Positions 53,102 through 60,361 of a stretch of 64,000 bases of DNA are shown here, in pieces. How positions within the stretch are numbered: the first letter of the stretch is position 1; each line of letters starts with the position of its first letter. The translations under genes and the position numbers were made by a program. Where the stretch lies: contig CANNVE010000003.1 of assembly GCA_947525975.1 (NCBI GenBank), positions 1-64,000 of the forward strand. The letters are read 5' to 3'. The notes beneath the pieces are model-generated. The model did no database searches, had not been told where the DNA came from, and worked only from the letters and a program-made list of their open reading frames with translations. This DNA comes from an uncultured Muribaculaceae bacterium (GTDB taxonomy: Bacteria > Bacteroidota > Bacteroidia > Bacteroidales > Muribaculaceae).

Positions 53102-55558
53102 ATGGTAAAGAAATACATCACGGCCATGCTTATCTGCCTTGTCGCGGCCATGCCCCGGCTTTTGGCGGCCGGCGCCGACGGCTGGAGCAAATATCCCCTC
53201 TACAGCGAAGAGATCACATCTGTGGTCGCGGCCAAGGATAAGGTCTACTATGTGTCGTGCGGCAATCTGTTCTCGTTTGACGAGACTACGCAGGAGACAT
53301 ACTGCTACAGCAGCCTCAATAAGCTCACCGGCGATGTGGTGAGAGAGATTTACTACAGCCATGCCGACGGCTTTCTGCTGATAGTGTATGATGACGCCAA
53401 TCTCGATGTGCTTTATGACGACGGCTCGCTCCTGAATCTGCCCGAGATAAGAGACTCGTCTATCACGTCGTCAAAGGCCATAAACGATGTGGATTTCGGC
53501 GAGGGCATCATGCTCATAGGCACTGATTTCGGCATAGTGGTCTATGATCTGGCCAAGATGGAAGTGCGCGAGTCGGGCATATTCAACCTGAAGGTCAACG
53601 CCGTTTTGATAGAGAAAGACCGATTGGTCATCTACGCTCCGGGTTCAGACAGCTATTTTCTGTGGTATTCGCCTATATCCGGGCGCCACAACAATATGTC
53701 AAAGTTCAGCCCGATTGGCTGGGGCCTGCTCACCGACGCTGCTTTCAGCCTGTCAGACACCAGGTATCTATTCCGCAATTATCTCACCGGCGAGCTCTAC
53801 TACAGAGACACCAACGCTGACCGCACCGGTTGGGCAAGCGGAAATGTATCGCTCGGCGTGTTCTCCAAGCTTCCGCTGAAACCTTTCAAGGGCGGATACT
53901 ATACCATCGATGACACGGATTTCGTCTGCATAGTCGATGGCGAGGTCCGCCGCACTCCCCTTCCGGAGGATCTTCGCGGGCAGAGGCCGGCTATTTATGC
54001 CGACGCCGCACGCATCTGGCTTGCTGACAGAGAGGGCATAGCGAAGTATGACCTGTCAAATCCCAATTCGCCAGAGGTGCTGTATGACAAGGCATTTCCC
54101 ATAGGAGCCACCACCGTCTCTGAAGTCGGATTCATGAGATGGTCGGCGGGCGGCGACAGGCTATATGTTTCGAATCTGCCATTCTCCAACTATAAGTCAT
54201 GGAGCGCGGTTGAGGGTTCGGACCAATATCAGACGCTTAATATCATAGAAAACGGCTTCCCGCGCGATGCGTCGCTCATGGAGGCTTCGGCCGAGCATGA
54301 GCATTACTCTGTGAAGTGGCAGAATCTCCACGGCAACAAGCGCATGTACGGCGATCCCAACTCGATGGTCGAAGATCCCGATGACCCTGCCAAATTCTAC
54401 TGCTCCACCAATTTCGAGGGCGTCTACGTGGTCAGATACAATGACCAGACCGGCGAATATGAGGAGATCGGGAGGTTCACCGACAAGAATTCGCCCATGC
54501 CCAATGTCTCAGGCTATCGCTCGCAGGATCTCAACATCGACCCGCAGGGAAATCTGTGGGTAGGCTATCTCGGCGGAGATGCCGGATACTGCATGCTCCC
54601 TGCGGCCAAGCGCCGCAAAAATCCTGACGAGATTGTGATGTCAGATTGGAAAAATGTGGCCAAGCTCTCTGTCGACGCGGTGACGGGCAAGGACATGAAA
54701 TCGCTGATATGCCGGAAGTCGAATATGATATTTTTCTTCCCGGGAAATTATGACGGATACATCACGGCTCTTGACACCAAGGGCTCATACGACGACCTCA
54801 CTGACGATGTGGCATATACCTGGACCCGATTCACCGATCAGGACGGCATTACATTCGAGCCCCCGACACACATCACTTCGGCCATCGAGGATGACCGCGG
54901 CAGGGTATGGATAGGCACCTCGCGCGGCATTTTTGAGATATCGAATCCGTCGCAGGCTACAAATCCATCGATGAAGGTGCGTCGCATTAAGGTGCCCCGC
55001 AATGACGGCACTGACTATGCCGACTATCTTCTCGACACTGACATGATCTATTGGATGTCGCTTGACCCGGCCGGCCGCAAATGGGTGGCCACCGAGGGGT
55101 CGGGGCTGTTTCTGGTGAGTGAGACCGGCGACAAGATTCTGCGTAATTTCACTGTCGATAATTCGCCTCTGCCCTCAAATCTGGTGACTTCGGTGGAGTG
55201 TGATCCCCACAGCAACAAGGTGTATGTGGGCACCCTCAAAGGCTTGTATTCATTCTTGAGCGATGCGTCGCCCGGCATGGACGACCTGAGCGATATACTC
55301 GCATATCCCAATCCCGTGCGGCCTGAATACACCGGCGAGGTGACCATCACCGGGCTTATGGATAATTCGATAGTGAAGATTGCCGACGCCCAGGGCAATG
55401 TCATATACCAGACGCGCTCGCAAGGAGGCATGGCTTCGTGGAATCCCTATACGGCATCGGGAGCCAGGGTGCGCACGGGGGTATATTTCATCTACGTCAC
55501 CTCATCTGACGGCTCGCGTCAGGTGGGAAAAGTGTCGAAGGTGATGGTGGTCAACTAA
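53102..55558 (+). CDS. PorZ-like two-propeller secreted protein
   Basis: The 818-residue protein has a signal peptide (MVKKYITAMLICLVAAMPRLLA). Two successive beta-propellers follow, with two-component-regulator-type blades such as ITSAIEDDRGRVWIGTSRGI and LNIDPQGNLWVGYLG. A C-terminal sandwich (ILAYPNPVRPEYTGEVTITG to the end VGKVSKVMVVN) resembles type IX secretion C-terminal domains. This is the layout of PorZ, which presents A-LPS to the type IX sortase. No other type IX genes are in the window, so its role may differ. Its 3' end overlaps recO by eight bases. Confidence 0.75.
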   Translation: MVKKYITAMLICLVAAMPRLLAAGADGWSKYPLYSEEITSVVAAKDKVYYVSCGNLFSFDETTQETYCYSSLNKLTGDVVREIYYSHADGFLLIVYDDANLDVLYDDGSLLNLPEIRDSSITSSKAINDVDFGEGIMLIGTDFGIVVYDLAKMEVRESGIFNLKVNAVLIEKDRLVIYAPGSDSYFLWYSPISGRHNNMSKFSPIGWGLLTDAAFSLSDTRYLFRNYLTGELYYRDTNADRTGWASGNVSLGVFSKLPLKPFKGGYYTIDDTDFVCIVDGEVRRTPLPEDLRGQRPAIYADAARIWLADREGIAKYDLSNPNSPEVLYDKAFPIGATTVSEVGFMRWSAGGDRLYVSNLPFSNYKSWSAVEGSDQYQTLNIIENGFPRDASLMEASAEHEHYSVKWQNLHGNKRMYGDPNSMVEDPDDPAKFYCSTNFEGVYVVRYNDQTGEYEEIGRFTDKNSPMPNVSGYRSQDLNIDPQGNLWVGYLGGDAGYCMLPAAKRRKNPDEIVMSDWKNVAKLSVDAVTGKDMKSLICRKSNMIFFFPGNYDGYITALDTKGSYDDLTDDVAYTWTRFTDQDGITFEPPTHITSAIEDDRGRVWIGTSRGIFEISNPSQATNPSMKVRRIKVPRNDGTDYADYLLDTDMIYWMSLDPAGRKWVATEGSGLFLVSETGDKILRNFTVDNSPLPSNLVTSVECDPHSNKVYVGTLKGLYSFLSDASPGMDDLSDILAYPNPVRPEYTGEVTITGLMDNSIVKIADAQGNVIYQTRSQGGMASWNPYTASGARVRTGVYFIYVTSSDGSRQVGKVSKVMVVN

Positions 55559-56273
55559 AGAGCTCCCGCACCACTCCGATCGACGGCAGCGTGTTGAGGC
55601 GCGCGTAGTGCAGGCTGTAGTAGTCAAGCGCCAGGTCGAGCATTTCATTGCGCTGTGCTCTGTTGAGGCGCATCAGGCCGAGGCTGCGGCCTGACAGGCG
55701 GCTTAGGATGTGCAGGGCCTTTGCTCTTTCCGGGTCGAGCGCGTGGGTGTGAGGCGGCGGGGCTGTCACGTATCGGGCTTCGCGCATGTCGAAGTATCGG
55801 CCTTCGGCGTATGTGCCCATGTCCGGCTCAATGCCGAGAAATATGCTCAGGCGATATAGAAAACTTAAATGGAAATTGGCCAAGGCGTTGCCTCTGGCCT
55901 TTTTTAATGCCGACGCAGTCTCGATAAGGAAATCGGTGAGGGCGGTGTCGGGGCCGCTGTCTTTGAGGGCTGCGTATAGGAAATCAGCCAGGAACATCGC
56001 TATCGCCGCCGCTGCGGGGTTGGTGATCTGGCCGGCGCCTATGGGCCTTACGTCTTTAAGCCGCGAGATGTCCCGGCCCGGGCGTATGTCGGCGATGGCC
56101 TCGAAGGTGCCGAATGGCATCATGATGGCCCTGCGGCGCTGTGCTTCGCGCCCGTTGCCCGAGGGTATGGAAACGGCCATCCGGCCATATTCGCGGCTCC
56201 AGATGGTCGCTATAGAGGCTGTATCGCTGTATTTGACGCTGCGCAGCGCTATGCATGTGACAGGGCATTCCAT
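55551..56273 (-). CDS. recO: DNA repair protein RecO
   Basis: RecO anneals single strands and helps load RecA with RecR. The 240-residue protein has the N-terminal OB-fold (CIALRSVKYSDTASIATIWS, GRMAVSIP) and a helical C-terminal domain (LANFHLSFLYRLSIFLGIEP). The zinc-binding cysteines of some RecO proteins are not seen, which is common in Bacteroidota. It faces the PorZ-like gene tail to tail with overlapping stop codons and lies beside the CACGGATT repeat unit. Confidence 0.88.
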   Translation of the reverse strand: MECPVTCIALRSVKYSDTASIATIWSREYGRMAVSIPSGNGREAQRRRAIMMPFGTFEAIADIRPGRDISRLKDVRPIGAGQITNPAAAAIAMFLADFLYAALKDSGPDTALTDFLIETASALKKARGNALANFHLSFLYRLSIFLGIEPDMGTYAEGRYFDMREARYVTAPPPHTHALDPERAKALHILSRLSGRSLGLMRLNRAQRNEMLDLALDYYSLHYARLNTLPSIGVVRELFS

Positions 56274-56354
56274 TTCTTGATATTTATAACACAGATTTCA
56301 CGCAGTATGAAGGGAGAATGCGGATTTTTATTGCACTGATATTGATGGGATGGA

Positions 56355-56389
56355 ATATACCACGGATTTCACGGATTACACGGATTTTA
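56355..56389 (+). repeat. Outer left copy of the CACGGATTn repeat
   Basis: It matches the first 35 bases of the unit at 56401 and contains three tandem CACGGATTn 9-mers after ATATAC. Spacing to the second copy is 46 bases. Confidence 0.75.
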
Positions 56390-56401
56390 GTTTTGGGAGG
56401 A

Positions 56402-56439
56402 TATACCACGGATTTCACGGATTACACGGATTTTTATTT
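56402..56439 (+). repeat. Inner left 38-bp inverted repeat
   Basis: It carries CACGGATTT, CACGGATTA, CACGGATTTTT in a row and is the exact reverse complement of 56869-56906. It ends 14 bases from the stop codon of the GxxExxY gene. Confidence 0.85.
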
Positions 56440-56453
56440 TAAGGATTTATGGT

Positions 56454-56822
56454 TTAGAATATTCTTATGATTTTCTTTAAAGAGAGTTCGCCGAAATTTA
56501 GGAGGATGCCTATCTTATGACCGGATATTTTTATATAGTTCAGCAATTGGGCTTCATGTACGGGAAGGATTTGAGATAGGGCTTTACATTCAACGATTAT
56601 ACTGTCGTAACAAATAAAATCAGCATAGTAGTCATGTTTTAGCGGGATTCCTTTATATGTGGCCACGAGGTGCATTTCCCTCACATAGGGAATGTTTCTT
56701 CTTTGAAATTCAATCTCAAGCGCATCTTGATATACATATTCAGAATATCCGCATCCCAATGTGTTGTGAACTTCTAAAGCAGCGCCGATTATATTGTATC
56801 TTTCAGTTTCTTTGACAAGCAT
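56454..56822 (-). CDS. GxxExxY protein (PD-(D/E)xK_3-like)
   Basis: The 122-residue protein has the family motif GCGYSEYVY (Gly25, Glu28, Tyr31) and the nuclease-like core Asp68 (DYYADF) with Glu78-x-Lys80 (IIVECKALS). An HEAQLLNYI helix follows, and the protein is complete (KKIIRIF end). GxxExxY proteins are widespread, short and of unknown function; the fold prediction is a PD-(D/E)xK nuclease. It is intact, AT-rich and flanked by the 38-bp inverted repeats, with no partner gene. Confidence 0.85.
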   Translation of the reverse strand: MLVKETERYNIIGAALEVHNTLGCGYSEYVYQDALEIEFQRRNIPYVREMHLVATYKGIPLKHDYYADFICYDSIIVECKALSQILPVHEAQLLNYIKISGHKIGILLNFGELSLKKIIRIF

Positions 56823-56868
56823 ATTAAAACAATATCCGTATAACTTAATTATGGAACTTAAATCCGTG

Positions 56869-56906
56869 AAATAAAAATCCGTGTAATCCGTGAAATCCGT
56901 GGTATA
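56869..56906 (-). repeat. Right 38-bp inverted repeat
   Basis: It is the exact reverse complement of 56402-56439 and sits 46 bases upstream of the GxxExxY start codon. An extra partial unit (AATCCGTGAA, 56861-56870) adjoins it. Confidence 0.85.
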
Positions 56907-56933
56907 CTATTCTCCACCGAGGTACGTGGTTAA

Positions 56934-57704
56934 TTATTCCACACCTAAGATTTTGCTCCAGAAGGGGCGCATTTTGCGTGATGGCCAGCCGTGGCAGCCC
57001 ATGGGGAGGCGGCGCCCGTTGAGCTCGTAGCACCACGCCGGGTATTTGTCGAATGCGAAGTCAAGCGCCTCCATGGCGGTAGGATAGGTGAAGCTCTCCT
57101 GCATGGCCCAGAACACGTCTTCGGGCTGCCCCTTGGGGCCGATCTCGTTGAGGGCGGCCAATTCCCCCGCTTTCAGCCGGCACACGTTCTCGTGGCTTGA
57201 GATTTTGCGCAGCGACAGGCCGCCGTTGCCCACTTTGTCGTAGATGGCAATCTTTGAATACAGCCCCTTTCTCCGGCGGCGCCAATCCTCCGCCTTCTTT
57301 ATCCACGACATCGGCGGATAGCGGTTGATGCGGCGTTTCAGCCATGGCGCGCCCACATAGTCGTATCCTTTCGCGCACCACTCGTCGAGCCGGTCGCTGA
57401 AGATGTAAGTGTCAAGCTGGGCCACGAGCATATATTCGTATTGGCTGAAAGCGGCGTAGAAGTCGGGCGAAGTCATGAGCCTGTTGTAGCCTTTGATGCC
57501 CTTGAAGTATTGCGGATCGAAGTCTATGGTCTTAAGTGCGGGATATTGTGACAGGACGCGGCTAAGGTCGAGTCCACGTGGCTTCACCACGTATATGTCG
57601 CGGTTTGAGAGGGTGTGGCAGATGCTGCGCAGCGACAATGCTTCGTCGGCTGTGATCGTGTCTTTGTACATAGGCACGATTACTGCTATTTTCTTTTCAG
57701 GCAT
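56934..57704 (-). CDS. DUF5672 family protein (glycosyltransferase-like)
   Basis: The 256-residue protein matches the DUF5672 family, often found in polysaccharide and LPS clusters. It begins IAVIVPMYKDTITADEALSL and has EYMLVAQLDTYIFSDRLDEW (a DxD-like acidic segment), YDYVGAPWLKRR, and VGNGGLSLRKIS then QPEDVFW, features reminiscent of GT-A acceptor sites. It is probably a cytoplasmic sugar transferase; donor and acceptor are unknown. Its 5' end overlaps the kinase-like gene by 19 bases. Confidence 0.8.
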   Translation of the reverse strand: MPEKKIAVIVPMYKDTITADEALSLRSICHTLSNRDIYVVKPRGLDLSRVLSQYPALKTIDFDPQYFKGIKGYNRLMTSPDFYAAFSQYEYMLVAQLDTYIFSDRLDEWCAKGYDYVGAPWLKRRINRYPPMSWIKKAEDWRRRRKGLYSKIAIYDKVGNGGLSLRKISSHENVCRLKAGELAALNEIGPKGQPEDVFWAMQESFTYPTAMEALDFAFDKYPAWCYELNGRRLPMGCHGWPSRKMRPFWSKILGVE

Positions 57705-58417
57705 ATTGATTTCAGCTTTTTCAGTATGGCTTTTTTGCGTTGGAAGGCCTCAAGGCGCGAGATCACCTTGGTGGCGAATCTCTCCTCGTCCCAGCCTCTG
57801 ACCCGGGCGTACGCGCTGGCAATCTTTGACAGCAAGTCGCGGTCGGGGGTGAGGCGCATAAGGTTTTCGGCGCAGGCCTTTTGCCCCGGATTCCTCTTTA
57901 TTTTGGTGCGGTTGGTGTCGATGAATCGGAATTCACCGTCTGTGTCGGCATAGATGTTTGTCAGGTTTAGGTCTCCGTGCATGATGCCGGCGGCGTGCAT
58001 GCGCGCTATTTCTGCTGCAAGCCTGGCTATCATGTCGGCGTCGTCGGCCGATAGTGTATCATTGAGGCAAGCGCCGGTCACAGGCAGGCATACGAAAAAA
58101 GAGCCCCTGAAGAGCGGCCAGCGCCCATCGATGATATATGCCACCGGAGTGGGCGAGTAGAAACCCTCGCGGTTGAAGATGCAGCCGTATTTATACGCTT
58201 TCTTGGCCTTGCATGTGTTGAGGAAGGCGAATTGCAGCTTTAGGAAGAAATTCGGCTTTTTGTATCTCTTCACCACCACATCCAGGCCATCCCACCGCAT
58301 GGCTCTCACCCGGTTGCGCCCGTCGTGCAGGGATATGCCCTCGCTGTCGAACCGCTCCGGAAGTGCGTTGATTTCGGCGGATAAGGCTGAAAAATCGGGA
58401 TTGATCTTGACAATCAT
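57686..58417 (-). CDS. LPS-kinase-like protein (InaA/WaaP/Kdo kinase type)
   Basis: The 243-residue protein has a small-molecule protein-kinase fold of the lipopolysaccharide-kinase group: the ATP lysine in DVVVKRYKK (Lys50), the catalytic loop MHGDLNLTN (about 146-154, Asp149) and the metal Asp in RFIDTNRTK (Asp167). Such enzymes phosphorylate Kdo or heptose in lipid A-core. It lies inside an envelope cluster and overlaps both neighbours (19 bases with DUF5672, four with the barrel gene). Confidence 0.85.
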   Translation of the reverse strand: MIVKINPDFSALSAEINALPERFDSEGISLHDGRNRVRAMRWDGLDVVVKRYKKPNFFLKLQFAFLNTCKAKKAYKYGCIFNREGFYSPTPVAYIIDGRWPLFRGSFFVCLPVTGACLNDTLSADDADMIARLAAEIARMHAAGIMHGDLNLTNIYADTDGEFRFIDTNRTKIKRNPGQKACAENLMRLTPDRDLLSKIASAYARVRGWDEERFATKVISRLEAFQRKKAILKKLKSICLKRK

Positions 58418-59601
58418 TTCTTTTTGAATCTTTTTATCAGGAACGACGGGCTGGCCTTGAATGTGACTCCGATAGCGAAGTTTGTGGCGGCGCTCTCACG
58501 CGATTTCACTCCGTCGGCTATCTTGTCGCAAGCCAGCAGTTGATACACCTGCGCATCGGCTGAGATAGAGAATCCGGGCGTGAATGTATAGGCGTAGGAT
58601 AGAGACAGGGTCACGGTCTGTGGATCGTCGAGAAGCGTACCCGGATATTTGGATGATGCCACGCCCCATAGCGGCATGCCGAGCAGAGGCATGAACTTAT
58701 GCGCGCTGTAATATCCGAGCGATGCCTTAAGGCCCCAGAGGTCGGCGTCGGCGTGGGCGTACCAGGCTGTGCCATTGTCGTAGGGCCATGCTTTTCCGGC
58801 CTGCTGGAACGAGGCGAGGAAATCGGCTTCGATCTGCACGTATCTGATTCCCGATCCGGCTATGTTGAAACGTGCTCCGAAGCCCGCTGCAGCGTTGATC
58901 ATGGTGTTGACGCCCGGAATCTCATCTGTGTCGATTTCGCCGCCCCTATGCTCTATCAATGCTTGGAGCGGAGAGTAGAAGTGAGTGTCGGCTTCGGGCG
59001 AATTGTATCTGAAGTGTGACGAAAGGCCCACAAAGAAATTCTCGCGGTAGGGCGAATTGTTGTAGATGAACGTGCGCCAGTCGGCCCAAAGGTCGAAGTC
59101 GGCCCATGGCCTGCTGTAGAGTATCTGCAGGCCGGCTTCGGGGTCGGCGGTCAGAGCGAGCTCGGGGGAATATAGCATAGGCAGCAGCCGATGGCTTTCG
59201 CCTCCGTGTATGTTTCCGAGCACGAATGTCACGCCGCAAGGCGCCGTGGCTTCAGCCCGCAGAAACGGAAGAGCGTGCAGGCCCTTCGACGAATTTTCCG
59301 GGTCATATTCCGGAACGGAAAGATAGTTGCCGTTGGGGTATCTGTCGGCTCCCCAATAGTGCATCATGTAGGCGCCGGCTTCGATTCTCACGTTTTTGGC
59401 AGGCGTGTACGAAAGGGTGGGGGTTAGGCGGAATCCCGGCAGCGAATATCCCTTCATCAGAGTGGTGAATTCGTTGTTGACGAAGAATAGGTTGGCGTCT
59501 ACGTTCAGCCTCAGTTCGCGTGGCTTGCCCATGTCGGGAGTCTGCGCCGCTGCCGCCGCTATCGATGCGATGGCTGCTATTATGGCTATTGCTTTTCTCA
59601 T
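58414..59601 (-). CDS. Outer-membrane beta-barrel protein of unknown function
   Basis: The 395-residue protein has a signal peptide (MRKAIAIIAAIASIAAAAAQ) and repeated amphipathic strands (FDLWADWRTFIYNNSPYREN, NAAAGFGARFNIAGSGIRYV, TVTLSLSYAYTFTPGFSISA), typical of a barrel of 12-16 strands. No family is recognised. Its stop codon overlaps the kinase-like gene start by four bases, so it is translationally coupled to envelope-modification genes and may belong to the same pathway. Confidence 0.7.
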   Translation of the reverse strand: MRKAIAIIAAIASIAAAAAQTPDMGKPRELRLNVDANLFFVNNEFTTLMKGYSLPGFRLTPTLSYTPAKNVRIEAGAYMMHYWGADRYPNGNYLSVPEYDPENSSKGLHALPFLRAEATAPCGVTFVLGNIHGGESHRLLPMLYSPELALTADPEAGLQILYSRPWADFDLWADWRTFIYNNSPYRENFFVGLSSHFRYNSPEADTHFYSPLQALIEHRGGEIDTDEIPGVNTMINAAAGFGARFNIAGSGIRYVQIEADFLASFQQAGKAWPYDNGTAWYAHADADLWGLKASLGYYSAHKFMPLLGMPLWGVASSKYPGTLLDDPQTVTLSLSYAYTFTPGFSISADAQVYQLLACDKIADGVKSRESAATNFAIGVTFKASPSFLIKRFKKK

Positions 59602-59641
59602 TGGGAGGTGTGCTTGGATTGTGGATTGGTTCTATGGAGGT

Positions 59642-60361
59642 CTATGAATTGATGTCTTTGATCAGAGGAATGCCCTCGGCGGCGAACCTGTTTTCGAGGG
59701 GCGTAGGGTCGAGGCCTGCCTGTATCACGGCTGTGAAGGGGACGTCGCAGTGGCTGGCCGTCATGGGCTGTCCCATCCATGAAATGCGGTCGGGGTGAAA
59801 GATTGATCGGGCGAGTTTCACTGCGGGCATCACATTTCGCGCCTTGCCTATGCCGAAGACGGCCAGAGTGCAGTCGCCGGCCTGCGAGTCGATCCATTCG
59901 ATCGCTTTCTTCAGGCGCTCGGTGTTGCCGTCTATGCCGCCAATCCATGCGTAGTACGCCGCTTGTGGAGAGTGCGATGGCTTGCCGTCAAATGCGGTGT
60001 CGACGATTGTCTCTACCGTGGCTCCGTTCAGGTCAGAGGGATACAGATCGCGCAGTCTGCCGGAGGGGAATATCCATCGGTCCACGCCCGCCTTTACATC
60101 AGCCGGAATTCCTTTCGGCGGCTTTGAGTTGGGCATGATCCGCATAGTCACTTTGGGTTTGCGCTTCGCTATTGACCGGGCTGAAATTGCGGCCATGGCA
60201 TCCTTGATGCGGAATGCAGTTATTTCATCGTCGCAGCGGCTGTCGATGGCGTAGCGCACTTGCATCGATGTCAGCGGGCTCAGCCATGAGGGGTGCACTA
60301 TGGTGTCGGCCTCCGTGGCTCTGATGGCATCATTCAGGTTTGCGGGTAGAATTATGATCAT
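59642..60361 (-). CDS. Uncharacterised cytoplasmic protein in an envelope cluster
   Basis: The 239-residue protein is not assigned to a family with confidence. It has no signal or membrane segment. A Rossmann-like second half is suggested by TLAVFGIGKARNVMPAVKLA and YYAWIGGIDGNTERLKKAIE, which recalls glycosyltransferase or nucleotide-binding proteins. The ATG overlaps the upstream sulfatase gene by 32 bases; the next in-frame Met is much further in, so the overlap is probably real. It precedes the barrel gene by 40 bases. Confidence 0.55.
   Translation of the reverse strand: MIIILPANLNDAIRATEADTIVHPSWLSPLTSMQVRYAIDSRCDDEITAFRIKDAMAAISARSIAKRKPKVTMRIMPNSKPPKGIPADVKAGVDRWIFPSGRLRDLYPSDLNGATVETIVDTAFDGKPSHSPQAAYYAWIGGIDGNTERLKKAIEWIDSQAGDCTLAVFGIGKARNVMPAVKLARSIFHPDRISWMGQPMTASHCDVPFTAVIQAGLDPTPLENRFAAEGIPLIKDINS

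Larger units (their letters stand above)
56355..56906. mobile_element. GxxExxY gene in a CACGGATTn inverted-repeat unit
   Basis: A roughly 505-bp unit (56402-56906) is bounded by an exact 38-base inverted repeat enclosing one intact small gene; a further direct copy of the left repeat lies 46 bases outside it (56355-56389). The DNA is far more AT-rich than both flanks. It has the form of a small mobilised or repeat-captured cassette but encodes no transposase. Mobility is inference. Confidence 0.55.

Noticed and set aside
56355-56440. Possible CRISPR array (repeated CACGGATT units).
   Set aside because: Only two 35-base direct copies with an 11-base gap, no unique spacers of normal length, and no cas genes; the inverted copy on the other side of the gene fits a flanking repeat better.
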